Below the pieces are notes generated by a model that was not told where the DNA came from, did no database searches, and saw nothing but the letters and a program-made list of their open reading frames with translations. This document shows positions 6,851 to 15,136 of a stretch of DNA of 45,866 nt, one piece after another; within the stretch, counting starts at the first letter, position 1, and the number at the start of each line of letters is the position of its first letter. The translations under genes were made by a program, and so were the position numbers. The DNA is from Clostridium sp. chh4-2 (GTDB lineage Bacteria > Bacillota > Clostridia > Lachnospirales > Lachnospiraceae), in the NCBI RefSeq assembly GCF_002899675.1, contig NZ_PKUU01000037.1, positions 1 to 45,866 of the forward strand, in the 5' to 3' direction.

Positions 6851-8788
6851 GTGCGAGACTTGGCTTATTTAAAACTCCTGGCAAGAGAGTATCCTACGAT
6901 TAAGGCAGCGTCCAGCGAGATCATCAATCTGATGGCGATTTCAGGACTGCCCAAGGGAACGGAATATTTTTTCAGCGACCTTCATGGGGAACATGAGGCA
7001 TTTATTCATCTGCTGAAAAGCTCTTCCGGTATTATCCGTGAGAAGATAAAGGAGACATTCGGGCATATTATCCCGGAGGAAGAGCAGGTTGAGCTTGCCA
7101 ATCTGGTCTATTATCCGGACCGGATGCTCAACAAAATCATCACTTCAGATAAGGATATTGACGATTGGAAGCGGATCACCATCTACCGGCTGGTTCAGAT
7201 CTGCAAAGAGGTATCTTCCAAATACACCAGATCGAAAGTCCGTAAAAAGATGCCGCCTGAATTTTCTTATATTATCGATGAGCTGCTTCACGTGGATTAT
7301 AACGACGACAATAAGAAGGTATATTATAGTGAGATCATACGCTCCATTATCGATATCGATATGGCGGATAAATTTATCATTGCGCTGTGCGAGCTGATTC
7401 AGAACCTGACCATTGACAATCTCCATATAATCGGCGATATCTTTGACCGGGGACCGAGAGCCGATCTGATTATGAATGCTTTGATGCAGTTTCATGATGT
7501 GGATATCCAATGGGGAAATCACGATATCTCCTGGATGGGGGCGGCTACGGGCAATCTGGCCTGTATCTGCAATGTATTGAGAATCGCTATCAGCTATAAC
7601 AGCTTTGATGTGCTGGAAGACGGTTATGGAATCAATTTAAGGCCGCTCTCCATGTTTGCGGCACATGTATACAGGGATGATCCTTGCGAGCGTTTTGTGC
7701 CTAAGATCTTGGATCAGAACATCTATGATGCGGTGGACCCGGGGCTGGCGGCCAAGATGCATAAAGCAATTGCGGTGATTCAGTTCAAGGTGGAAGGCCA
7801 GATCATCAAGCGCCATCCTGGCTATCTGATGGACGACAGAATTCTTTTAGAGGCAGTGGATTACAAAAAGGGAACCGTTTCCATCCAGGGGAAAGAGTAC
7901 CCGCTTTTGGATACAAAGTTTCCGACCATCGATCCACGTCATCCGTTGAAACTGACGGCGGAAGAGGAAGAGCTTTTGAATACCCTGGCGTTATCATTTA
8001 AACACAGCGACCTTCTCCATAAACATATTAAATTTATCTATTCCCATGGAGGAATGTATAAATGCTACAATGGAAATCTGCTCTATCACGGCTGTATTCC
8101 TATGAAGCAGGACGGAACGTTCGACGATATGATCTTTAACGGGGAGCCGTGTTCCGGAAAGGATCTGATGGATCATATCGACCAGAGGATTCAGAACGCT
8201 TATTTCCTTCCGGAGGGAACCAAGGAGAAGGAAGATGCCAAGGACTTCATGTGGTATCTGTGGTGCGGCGCCAAGTCGCCTGTATTTGGAAAAGATAAGA
8301 TGACCACATTTGAACATTATTTTATAGAGGATAAATCCCTTCAAAAGGAAAATTTGAACCCTTATTATAAGTTCTGTGAACAGGAAGAATACTGCAATAA
8401 GATTATAGAAGAATTCCATCTTTCCATGAATGGAGCCCATATTATCAATGGTCATGTGCCGGTCAAGATTAAAGACGGTGAGAAACCGGTTAAGGCAAAC
8501 GGCAAGCTGTTTATCATTGACGGCGGCCTTTCCAAAGCGTATCAGTCTAAAACAGGAATTGCGGGGTATACTTTAATCTATAATTCCAGACATCTTGCTT
8601 TAGCGGAACATAAGCCGTTTAATCCGGAAACAGAGAGCACGCCCAGAGTTTATATTGTAGAAAAGATGAAAAACAGGGTTATGGTCGGCGATACCGATTT
8701 GGGAAAAGAACTGGCCTGCCGGATCTCGGATCTGAAGGAATTGGTCGCCGCTTACCGGGATGGCATTATAAAAGAGAAGATTGTATAA
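6851..8788 (+). CDS. fbp: Fructose-1,6-bisphosphatase, class III
   Basis: 645 aa, matching the large Firmicutes class III enzyme, which dephosphorylates fructose 1,6-bisphosphate in gluconeogenesis. The calcineurin-like metal motifs are present: FFSDLHGEHEAF at residues 40-51, IIGDIFDRGPRAD near 195-207 and QWGNHDISW near 220-228, plus later H-S-H-G-G and N-G-H segments. It starts at GTG 6851 behind GAGGGGAGG. The gene is alone between the divergent hydrolase and the HAAS gene. Confidence 0.96.
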   Translation: MRDLAYLKLLAREYPTIKAASSEIINLMAISGLPKGTEYFFSDLHGEHEAFIHLLKSSSGIIREKIKETFGHIIPEEEQVELANLVYYPDRMLNKIITSDKDIDDWKRITIYRLVQICKEVSSKYTRSKVRKKMPPEFSYIIDELLHVDYNDDNKKVYYSEIIRSIIDIDMADKFIIALCELIQNLTIDNLHIIGDIFDRGPRADLIMNALMQFHDVDIQWGNHDISWMGAATGNLACICNVLRIAISYNSFDVLEDGYGINLRPLSMFAAHVYRDDPCERFVPKILDQNIYDAVDPGLAAKMHKAIAVIQFKVEGQIIKRHPGYLMDDRILLEAVDYKKGTVSIQGKEYPLLDTKFPTIDPRHPLKLTAEEEELLNTLALSFKHSDLLHKHIKFIYSHGGMYKCYNGNLLYHGCIPMKQDGTFDDMIFNGEPCSGKDLMDHIDQRIQNAYFLPEGTKEKEDAKDFMWYLWCGAKSPVFGKDKMTTFEHYFIEDKSLQKENLNPYYKFCEQEEYCNKIIEEFHLSMNGAHIINGHVPVKIKDGEKPVKANGKLFIIDGGLSKAYQSKTGIAGYTLIYNSRHLALAEHKPFNPETESTPRVYIVEKMKNRVMVGDTDLGKELACRISDLKELVAAYRDGIIKEKIV

Positions 8789-8831
8789 TTAAAGATCATA
8801 AAAACTTTAGAATTATTTAAGGGCGGATTTA

Positions 8832-8860
8832 TTTACCAATCTTTGATATAGTGTTACAAT
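8832..8860 (+). promoter_or_regulatory. Promoter for the HAAS/DUF1700 gene
   Basis: TTTACC (8832-8837), 17-bp spacer, TACAAT (8855-8860), 38 bp before the start codon. Confidence 0.65.
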
Positions 8861-8898
8861 AACTGGGATTACTTCTAAGAAAAAACAGGGGGAATTCT

Positions 8899-9372
8899 AT
8901 GAATAGGGAAGAGTTTCTGCACAGATTGAGGCAGGCGCTGGAGGGGAATGTTTCCTCTACAGTCATTCGTGAGAATATACGGTACTACGATAACTATATA
9001 TCAGAAGAGATCAAAAAGGGAGCAAGCGAGGAAGATGTAATCGCTGAGATCGGTGATCCCAGGCTGATTGCAAAAACCATTGAGGACACTTCGGAAGACG
9101 CCGTTGATCCGCTTAGAGGAGCCTATGAGGAAGCGGATACCCGCAGCGGCTCTTCATATGAGCAGGAACCTTTTGGCGGAAGGAGCACAGTTCATTACTA
9201 CGACCTTAATAAATGGTATTGGAAGCTTTTATTCGGGCTTGCAGTGGTTTTAATACTCTTTTTGGTGATCGCAGTGATAACTGGAATTTTTTCATTGATT
9301 GTACCGCTGATTTTTCCGGTTTTATTCGTTTGCTGTATTATCTATTTTATAAAATCCATTACCCGAAGGTAG
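8899..9372 (+). CDS. HAAS/DUF1700 domain membrane protein
   Basis: 157 aa. Residues 1-65 form the HAAS-type helical domain (MNREEFLHRLRQAL..., then GASEEDVIAEIGDPR, a hallmark of the family). A charged linker follows, then one long or two closely spaced membrane segments at about 106-150. Proteins with this domain often act with a PadR-family repressor in envelope stress control; no padR gene is next to this one. Start behind an A-rich GGGGG site at 8888-8892. The gene has its own promoter and is followed by a giant foldback element. Confidence 0.85.
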   Translation: MNREEFLHRLRQALEGNVSSTVIRENIRYYDNYISEEIKKGASEEDVIAEIGDPRLIAKTIEDTSEDAVDPLRGAYEEADTRSGSSYEQEPFGGRSTVHYYDLNKWYWKLLFGLAVVLILFLVIAVITGIFSLIVPLIFPVLFVCCIIYFIKSITRR

Positions 9373-9398
9373 GTCTGTTTCCTGAGGGATGCCGTAAG

Positions 9399-9653
9399 AA
9401 GCCGTTTGCGCCAATTTGGCGGTTCTTTCTTGGCTTTGGGTGCGGAGCTGCGCCGGAGGGTTAATATCCCGTGTCCGCCGGGCTTCCTACTCGCCATAAA
9501 AATGAACGTGACTGTCGGACACAAAATACATGTGTTCGCCAGTCACGTTCATTTTTACGGCGAGTATTCAGATGGCGGTACACTGGGATATTAATCCTCC
9601 GGCGCAGCTCCGCACCCAAAGACAAGAAAGAACCAATTTGGCTGCAGCGGCTT
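9399..9653. repeat. 255-bp foldback element
   Basis: Two arms of about 125 nt pair almost end to end. Matching blocks include TTCTTTCTTG, then CTTTGGGTGCGGAGCTGCGC, ATTAATATCCC/TTAATATCCC, then CTCGCC-TAAAAATGAACGTG close to the tip near 9520-9530. Mismatches and small bulges show that the arms have diverged more than those at 368-662. All six frames are open for some distance because of the palindrome, but none looks like a gene. It lies between the HAAS gene and the NlpC gene. A single arm of the same family is found at 1123-1162. Confidence 0.85.
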
Positions 9654-9659
9654 TTGGTT

Positions 9660-9696
9660 TGTAACAATTCAGCCTTCCGATGGCAGAATTGTTACA
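9660..9696. promoter_or_regulatory. Inverted repeat upstream of the NlpC/P60 gene
   Basis: TGTAACAATTC (9660-9670) and GAATTGTTACA (9686-9696), perfect 11-bp arms with a 15-nt loop, ending 28 bp before the -35 box. It could be an operator or a weak hairpin; there is no T-tract for a terminator. A related sequence lies upstream of the cell-wall-binding gene at 12862. Confidence 0.5.
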
Positions 9697-9724
9697 TTGG
9701 TTTCATATGAAATGGATTCTGATC

Positions 9725-9753
9725 TTGACAAAACGTCATGGATATATTACAAT
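9725..9753 (+). promoter_or_regulatory. Promoter for the NlpC/P60 gene
   Basis: Perfect TTGACA (9725-9730), 17-bp spacer, TACAAT (9748-9753). The 80-nt leader repeats TAACA-like words. Confidence 0.8.
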
Positions 9754-9833
9754 ATGTAACATATTTAACATTTGTGTAACAATTGTATGAAAATCGTAAA
9801 AATTAAGACAGGTAATTGTCAGGAGAAGAATTT

Positions 9834-10544
9834 ATGGTGAAAGAAGCAGTCAGGCTGCTGGCGCTGGCGGGAATATCCGCTGGGATTTTAATGGCATCAC
9901 CCAAAGAGGCGAGGGCAGCGGAAGCTTATTGTGCAGGAGTTGAGACGACCACTTCCTATGTGGTGAAAGTGGATGCGCCTAAAGCTGACGTACATATCTT
10001 AGCATCAAACGAAGGCGCGGTATTTACACGGGTATCTCAGGGGGAGACCTATCAGGTACTGGAAGAGAAAGACGGCTGGGCAAAGATTAACACAGAAGCG
10101 GGGAGCGGATATATCCGCCTGTCGGGCAATGCGACCATGGTGGAAACCACCAGAGAAAAGGTGGATGCTTCAGCGGTTAAGCGGAATGAGATTGTAAACT
10201 ATGCCATGCAGTTTGTGGGCGGACGCTATGTATACGGAGGAAACGATCCCCATACAGGAGTTGACTGTTCCGGATTTACCAGATATGTGATGCAGCATGC
10301 GGCAGGCATTTCTTTAAACAGAAGTTCATCAGGACAAGCATCTCAGGGAAAAGAGATATCCCTGAACCAGATAAAACCCGGCGATTTGATTTTTTATGCC
10401 AGCAGTTCAGGCAGAATTAATCATGTAGCTCTCTATATAGGAGATGAAAAGATCGTTCATGCGTCCACAGAGAAGACGGGAATTAAGGTATCGTATTGGC
10501 AGCATAGAAAGCCGGTGAAGGTGATCAGTTTGGTGGAAGGTTAA
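9834..10544 (+). CDS. Secreted SH3b-NlpC/P60 peptidoglycan hydrolase
   Basis: 236 aa from ATG 9834, chosen because AGGAGA lies just upstream. A signal peptide ends near residue 28 (AKEARA-like, ARAAEA). An SH3b-type wall-binding domain covers about 45-105, and an NlpC/P60 (C40) domain covers about 115-230 with Cys145 (DCSGF), His197 (INHVALYIG) and His209 (VHAS). Family enzymes cut the D-Glu/diamino acid link of stem peptides. It has its own promoter and terminator. Confidence 0.93.
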   Translation: MVKEAVRLLALAGISAGILMASPKEARAAEAYCAGVETTTSYVVKVDAPKADVHILASNEGAVFTRVSQGETYQVLEEKDGWAKINTEAGSGYIRLSGNATMVETTREKVDASAVKRNEIVNYAMQFVGGRYVYGGNDPHTGVDCSGFTRYVMQHAAGISLNRSSSGQASQGKEISLNQIKPGDLIFYASSSGRINHVALYIGDEKIVHASTEKTGIKVSYWQHRKPVKVISLVEG

Positions 10545-10555
10545 AGATATAAGAG

Positions 10556-10605
10556 AGGATGTTGTTGGACCGGCAAAAAGCCGGTTTGGCAGCATTCTTT
10601 TTTAT
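10556..10605 (+). terminator. Rho-independent terminator after the NlpC/P60 gene
   Basis: A GC-rich stem (GGACCGGC against GCCGGTTTGG, extended outward to GATG/CATTC) with an AAAAA loop, then a T-rich run from 10598. Confidence 0.85.
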
Positions 10606-10633
10606 TTACTGTATATGGTGGTTATGATAGAAT
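10605..10633 (+). promoter_or_regulatory. Candidate promoter for the acyltransferase gene
   Basis: TTTACT (10605-10610), 17-bp spacer, TAGAAT (10628-10633), directly after the terminator. Confidence 0.5.
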
Positions 10634-10695
10634 AAATGTAAACATGGTGTAGGACCAGGCTTTAGCGGAAGGTGCCATGCGGTCAGGAGAAACGT

Positions 10696-11724
10696 GTGAA
10701 AGAAGAAAAGTTCAGAAATAAAATCTACTGGTTTATATTTGTATTCAGTATGCTCGTGATCTGGGTTCATTCTTATAATGCAAAGTTATTTTTAGGAACC
10801 GGACGGACTGCTGACATGGTGGACCGGGCAGAGCGGCTTTTGGGCGACGTGGTGGCCCAGGTTGCCGTACCTGGCTTTTTTATCATATCCGGATATCTGT
10901 TCTTCCGCAATTTCACAATGGACCGTTTGTGGAACAAATGGAATTCCAGGATCAAAACGGTTCTTGTTCCCTTTGTGGTCTGGAACACCATTTACTATGC
11001 TGCCTATGCGGCAGGGAGCCGTATCCCGTGGCTTTGCGATATACTGGACAAAGGAATTATCCCGGTGAATTTAAATGCTCTGGTAGATGCAGTACTGCAC
11101 TACCGGTATAATTATGTGTTCTGGTATTTATACCAGTTAATTATGCTGGTAATGCTGGCGCCTGTGATTTATTTTTTCTTATCCGGACGGTATCGGCGTT
11201 GGATCTATCTGATTTGTTTGTTTGCCGGTCTGCTGGCCGGCGTCAGTTTATCTCCGCTGAATCTGGATGCGCTTCTTTTTTATTCCGTGGCTGCGGATGC
11301 TGCGCTGAACCATAAAAAAATGACAGAAGCCGCGTGGTCAAAGAAGCGGTTTCTGTCTGGCGCCGCTGTTTTGGCAGCGGCTTGCGGCGTTTATTGGTAT
11401 TCCATTCATTTTTACAGCGTGTCGGGAATCGCCGTCTACCGTTTTCTGGTTCCGGTTGCCCTGTGGTTCATGGTTAATGAAAACCGGCTTTTCGAAGCAA
11501 AACAGTGGATGAAGATCAATTTCTTCCTGTATGCCCTTCATTTTCTGCTGGTCCGCTTCATCAACAAAGCGGCGGCCATGTATATACCCGGCATACCGGC
11601 AGTTCCGGTCATGCTCTATCTGATGATGCCGGCAATTATACTGATGATCAGCTATCCCATTGCAGTGCTTCTCCAGCGGCATTTTACTGCCTTATGGCGG
11701 CTTCTTACCGGCGGCCGGAACTAA
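10696..11724 (+). CDS. Acyltransferase 3 family membrane protein
   Basis: 342 aa from GTG 10696, chosen for the AGGAGA just upstream; a GTG eight codons earlier is possible. About ten membrane helices. The first carries VIWVHS, with the catalytic-type His of the OafA/acyltransferase 3 family, and the next carries PGFFIISGYLFF, also typical. Such proteins move acetyl or other acyl groups onto surface sugars or polymers; the acceptor is unknown. It is convergent with the methyltransferase gene with only 24 bp between the stops, where GAGAGG/CCTTCTC could pair as a short shared hairpin. Confidence 0.88.
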   Translation: MKEEKFRNKIYWFIFVFSMLVIWVHSYNAKLFLGTGRTADMVDRAERLLGDVVAQVAVPGFFIISGYLFFRNFTMDRLWNKWNSRIKTVLVPFVVWNTIYYAAYAAGSRIPWLCDILDKGIIPVNLNALVDAVLHYRYNYVFWYLYQLIMLVMLAPVIYFFLSGRYRRWIYLICLFAGLLAGVSLSPLNLDALLFYSVAADAALNHKKMTEAAWSKKRFLSGAAVLAAACGVYWYSIHFYSVSGIAVYRFLVPVALWFMVNENRLFEAKQWMKINFFLYALHFLLVRFINKAAAMYIPGIPAVPVMLYLMMPAIILMISYPIAVLLQRHFTALWRLLTGGRN

Positions 11725-11748
11725 GAGAGGTTTCGAAGCGTTCCTTCT

Positions 11749-12615
11749 CTATTTGCCGGAAGACCAGCGTCCGGAAGCTCCGCATGGAAGAACTAACCCG
11801 TTTTTGGTGACCGGGAGGCCGACTTCCTCGGAACTTACGGTTCCTTTATAGCGGGGGCAGATTTCAGTCGCCAGCATGTAAGTGAGAACGGAAGGAGCAA
11901 GTCCGGTAGTATAGGAATTTACCAGGAAAAATAAAGGATCATCCGATAAAAGCTGTGTGCACAGCTGGATCAGAGGATGAATTGCATCCTCGATCTTCCA
12001 GATCTCTCCCTTTGGCCCTCTTCCATAAGACGGAGGGTCCATGATAACCGCATCATAGCGGTGTCCCCGACGCAGTTCCCGTTCTACAAATTTCACACAA
12101 TCATCTACAATCCAGCGGATCGGAGCGTTTTCTAAACCGCTGGATTTTGCATTTTCTTTTGCCCAGGCCACCATGCCTTTTGAGGCGTCCACATGGGTCA
12201 CCTGAGCTCCGGCTTTAGCGGAAGCCAAAGTTGCGCCTCCCGTATAGGCGAACAGGTTTAAAACTTTGATAGGCCGTCCGGCCGCCTTAATCTTAGAACC
12301 AAACCAGTCCCAGTTGGCAGCCTGTTCCGGAAAGAGGCCTGTGTGTTTAAAACTGAATGGCTTCAGATTAAATGTCAGCTCTTTATAACGAATGGTCCAC
12401 TGCTCCGGCAGATCGAAAAACTCCCATTCTCCGCCGCCCTTTGCGCTTCTGTGATAATGCCCGTTCATATGTCTCCAGCGTTTGTCCTCTTTTGGAGTGT
12501 CCCAGATGACCTGGGGATCAGGACGGACCAATATATAATTCCCCCAACGCTCTAATTTTTCGCCCTTAGAGCAATCTATTACTTCATAATCTTTCCAACC
12601 GTCTGCTATCCACAT
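11749..12615 (-). CDS. Class I SAM-dependent methyltransferase, RlmI/RlmK-like
   Basis: 288 aa. A wedge of about 100 N-terminal residues precedes a Rossmann methyltransferase domain: VLNLFAYTGGATL (SAM motif I), VTHVDASKGMVAWAKEN (motif II) and DAVIMDPPSYGRGP (DPPSY, motif IV). This order is that of rRNA cytosine methyltransferases of the RlmI/RlmK type, but the N-terminal PUA domain of RlmI is missing, so the substrate is uncertain. A good site (AGAAAGGGCGG) precedes the start. Confidence 0.85.
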   Translation of the reverse strand: MWIADGWKDYEVIDCSKGEKLERWGNYILVRPDPQVIWDTPKEDKRWRHMNGHYHRSAKGGGEWEFFDLPEQWTIRYKELTFNLKPFSFKHTGLFPEQAANWDWFGSKIKAAGRPIKVLNLFAYTGGATLASAKAGAQVTHVDASKGMVAWAKENAKSSGLENAPIRWIVDDCVKFVERELRRGHRYDAVIMDPPSYGRGPKGEIWKIEDAIHPLIQLCTQLLSDDPLFFLVNSYTTGLAPSVLTYMLATEICPRYKGTVSSEEVGLPVTKNGLVLPCGASGRWSSGK

Positions 12616-12697
12616 GGCTTTACCGCCCTTTCTTCCTATTAATATCCTTAATCATTCAACGTGATTATAACGTGGGCAGGGACAGCTCGTCAAGTAG

Positions 12698-12728
12698 TCC
12701 GGACATTGTAATGTTACAATTCACGGAC
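12698..12728. promoter_or_regulatory. Palindromic site upstream of the cell-wall-binding gene
   Basis: ATTGTAA-TG-TTACAAT (12705-12720) is a perfect palindrome around TG, flanked by GTCCG and CGGAC that extend the pairing. It may be a two-way operator between divergent genes. It resembles the GAATTGTTACA repeat near the NlpC gene. Confidence 0.45.
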
Positions 12729-12788
12729 CGCCCGCAGATGGCTTTCCCGTTTTTGCAACATTGTAATAGAATTGAAAGATTATTTTTG

Positions 12789-12817
12789 TTGAATAATCGG
12801 AAAGTACTTGATACAAT
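12789..12817 (+). promoter_or_regulatory. Promoter for the cell-wall-binding gene
   Basis: TTGAAT (12789-12794), 17-bp spacer, TACAAT (12812-12817). Confidence 0.65.
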
Positions 12818-12861
12818 GTAATGTAGGAATATTACGGGAAGAACCTTAAAGGAGCGATGGT

Positions 12862-14217
12862 ATGAAAAAAAGAAAATTGGCAGTGCTTGTGCTGGCCGCT
12901 GCATTGTGTGCAGGAACTATGGCGTTTTCTGCATATGCTGCAGAAGGATGGACACAGTCTAACGGCAATTGGGTATATTATGATTCGAATGGCAATAAGA
13001 CGACAAACGCGTGGAAAAAAGGCGCGGACGACCTGTGGCGCTATTTGGGAAGCAACGGTGAGATGGTGCTTAACAGCTGGGTAGAGGATACTTATTATAT
13101 GGATTCCAACGGTATCATGGTTACAAACAAGTGGATGAAGCTGGCCGAGTCTGGAAGCGGCGATTCCTACTGGTACTATTTTACCCAGAACGGCAAAGCG
13201 GCCGTTGATGGATGGAAAAAGGTGGACAACAAGTGGTATCATTTCGACGACGAAGGCAGGATGGAAACCGGCTGGGTTGACGATGATATGTATTATGCAG
13301 GCGATGACGGCGTTATGAAGACCGGCTGGCAGAAGCTCTATCCGCCGGATGACGATTACGATCAGGACCGGGTGACTCCGGCCAGTGAGGACGGGGACGG
13401 AAAATACTGGTTCTACTTCACAAATTCAGGAAAAAAGTACTGCGCCGATAATAATAAAGATTATGAAGAGAAAAAGGTTAACGGCGTATACTATTGTTTC
13501 GACAGCGACGGCGCGATGCAGACAGGCTGGGTGAATGTAGGGGATGATGCGGATGAGAACGCTTCCATTGAAGATTACCGGTATTATGGAACGGACGGCA
13601 AGGTAAAGACAGGCTGGCTGTCCATCGAACCTCCGGAGCCTATTGCCAGCAATTATGAGGATGAAGTGGAGTGGTTCTATTTCAGCAACCAGGGAAAACC
13701 AAAGTCAGGCCCGAAAGAAGGCGATGCCAGCACCAGCGATTTCTTCAAGCTGAACGGCCGCACCTATCTGTTTAATGACAAGGGAAATCCTGTTTACGGA
13801 CTTCAGAAGATCGAGCTTGCGGAAAGCGGCAACTATACCGCCTACTATTTTGGAGATAAGGCAACCAGTTCAGTCCTGAAAGGCAAACGCAAGGTTGAAG
13901 AAGACGATGGTAACGTAAGCGAGTTTTACTTTGCAGATACCGGTAAAGGATATAACGGAGTAAAAGACGGATATCTGTATTATATGGGCAAACTTCAGAA
14001 AGCGGAAAGCGGAACGAAATACCAGGTAATCACCATTGATAATAAGAATTACGTTGTCAATACTTCCGGAAAACTTGCAAAATCCACCACCGTGAAAAAT
14101 GGAGACGGAGTTAAGTATAAGACAAACAGTACGGGCATCCTGGTAAAAGAGGACGATGAAGAGCCTGCAAGCTCTTATAACGAACCTTCCGAACCGGTTT
14201 GGTCCAGCCATTATTAA
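12862..14217 (+). CDS. Secreted cell-wall-binding repeat protein
   Basis: 451 aa. A signal peptide (MKKRKLAVLVLAAALCAG..., cleaved near AYA-AEG at 27) is followed by an array of aromatic repeats of the choline/glucan-binding type for most of the length: units such as GWTQSNGNWVYYDSNG, VDGWKKVDNKWYHFDDEGRM and TGWVDDDMYYAGDDGVM. Several units are stretched by acidic inserts (for example PPDDDYDQDRVTPASEDGDG), and the last third departs from the consensus. No catalytic domain is present, so it is probably a surface or adhesin-type protein held by wall polymers. Monocistronic, with its own promoter and terminator. Confidence 0.9.
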   Translation: MKKRKLAVLVLAAALCAGTMAFSAYAAEGWTQSNGNWVYYDSNGNKTTNAWKKGADDLWRYLGSNGEMVLNSWVEDTYYMDSNGIMVTNKWMKLAESGSGDSYWYYFTQNGKAAVDGWKKVDNKWYHFDDEGRMETGWVDDDMYYAGDDGVMKTGWQKLYPPDDDYDQDRVTPASEDGDGKYWFYFTNSGKKYCADNNKDYEEKKVNGVYYCFDSDGAMQTGWVNVGDDADENASIEDYRYYGTDGKVKTGWLSIEPPEPIASNYEDEVEWFYFSNQGKPKSGPKEGDASTSDFFKLNGRTYLFNDKGNPVYGLQKIELAESGNYTAYYFGDKATSSVLKGKRKVEEDDGNVSEFYFADTGKGYNGVKDGYLYYMGKLQKAESGTKYQVITIDNKNYVVNTSGKLAKSTTVKNGDGVKYKTNSTGILVKEDDEEPASSYNEPSEPVWSSHY

Positions 14218-14238
14218 TAGGAAGAAACAGAATTGATT

Positions 14239-14288
14239 CAGAGCGGCATGCGCCCGGGTTATCCGGCCATGCTGCTCTGTTTGTTTTT
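14239..14288 (+). terminator. Terminator after the cell-wall-binding gene
   Basis: CAGAGCGGCATG (14239-14250) pairs with CATGCTGCTCTG (14268-14279) with an inner CCGG/CCGG, followed by TTTGTTTTT. Confidence 0.88.
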
Positions 14289-14379
14289 CGATACGCCTTG
14301 GCCAATGACTGAGAAAAAATCCTGAAATCCCTTATATTATCAAGGTTTTCTCCAAATAATAAAATAAATAAAAAAATAC

Positions 14380-14408
14380 TTGCAAATAAAAGGAAAATGT
14401 GATATGCT
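14380..14408 (+). promoter_or_regulatory. Promoter of the S10 ribosomal operon
   Basis: TTGCAA (14380-14385), 17-bp spacer, TATGCT (14403-14408). The surrounding bases closely match the promoter before rpmJ (27508-27536), sharing AATACTTGCA and AGGAAAAT. Confidence 0.8.
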
Positions 14409-14643
14409 TACAAAGCTGTGGCATGATAGCGGTGAAGCGTGAGGTTGCTGCCCGATGTGGTAGGTGTTCCGTGGAGCGAATGTCAAGTTAGGAAACTGGC
14501 GACAAGTCACTGTACAATTTACTAAGGTTCTAGCAGATATGTGGGAATTTTGTGTGTGATTCGTGAGGACACACACGGGAACGTGTACAGTCACCGCTTG
14601 TCGTACTTCGAGTAATAAGTGCGAAAAGGAGGCGACTTTTTTT
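14409..14643 (+). promoter_or_regulatory. Structured 5' leader of the S10 operon
   Basis: About 230 nt of untranslated leader. A stem can form between GACAAG...CTGTACA (14501-14516) and TGTACAG...CTTGTC (14584-14602), enclosing GTGTGTG/CACACAC and closed just before the rpsJ ribosome binding site (AAAAGGAGG, 14624-14632). In E. coli the S10 leader is bound by L4 to limit the operon; whether this leader, which looks unrelated in sequence, does the same is inference. Confidence 0.6.
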
Positions 14644-14961
14644 ATGGCAAGTCAAGTAATGAGAATCACATTAAAAGCTTACGATCATCAGTTAGTAGAT
14701 CAGTCAGCTGGAAAAATCATCGAGACTGTAAAAAAGACAGGATCACAGGTGAGCGGACCGGTGCCGTTACCAACTAAAAAAGAAGTGGTAACAATTTTAA
14801 GAGCGGTTCATAAGTACAAAGATTCAAGAGAGCAGTTCGAACAGAGAACTCACAAGAGACTTATCGATATCATCACACCAAGCCAGAAAACAGTTGATGC
14901 ATTATCAAGATTAGAGATGCCAGCTGGTGTGTACATTGATATCAAGATGAAAACCAAATAA
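14644..14961 (+). CDS. rpsJ: Ribosomal protein uS10
   Basis: 105 aa, opening MASQVMRITLKAYDHQLVD as in other S10 proteins. In the 30S head it also serves antitermination as NusE. The start at 14644 follows AAAAGGAGG; the frame is open further upstream into the leader but those codons do not resemble S10. The gene is separated from rplC by an unusual 175-nt structured gap. Confidence 0.98.
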   Translation: MASQVMRITLKAYDHQLVDQSAGKIIETVKKTGSQVSGPVPLPTKKEVVTILRAVHKYKDSREQFEQRTHKRLIDIITPSQKTVDALSRLEMPAGVYIDIKMKTK

Positions 14962-15136
14962 GGTTTTCGATGGACAAGGTAATATCCTGAAGGGTTATAT
15001 ATAGAAGCAACACTCTTTCCTGAAGAGGAATCAACATCTCCCAATGGGAGTTATAGTGTTCCACGTATATTTGACTGTTCTAGGATGAACGCGTAATGCG
15101 TTCCGCTGTAGATCAACAAACAGGAGGTAATTAGTT
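14962..15136 (+). promoter_or_regulatory. Structured intercistronic RNA between rpsJ and rplC
   Basis: AACACT (15009-15014) pairs with AGTGTT (15055-15060), closing a junction with two tight hairpins, TTCCT/AGGAA (15017-15030) and CTCCC/GGGAG (15038-15050). A third hairpin, GAACGC/GCGTTC (15087-15103), and a smaller one before the junction (about 14982-15000) flank it. No T-tract and no clear promoter. Such a compact multi-branch RNA before rplC is a good candidate for a ribosomal-protein binding site. Confidence 0.6.

Noticed and set aside
175..9653. CRISPR array in the repeat-rich first 10 kb
   Set aside because: The repeats are inverted and far apart, without regular spacers, and no cas gene is present.
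9342..9710. Several overlapping open frames on both strands
   Set aside because: All are produced by the 255-bp palindrome and read the same arms in different frames (for example an LGFGCGA-type peptide); none has a start signal.
14220..14600. Small genes in the S10 leader
   Set aside because: Open frames here cross the promoter, terminator and pairing regions and lack proper start sites.
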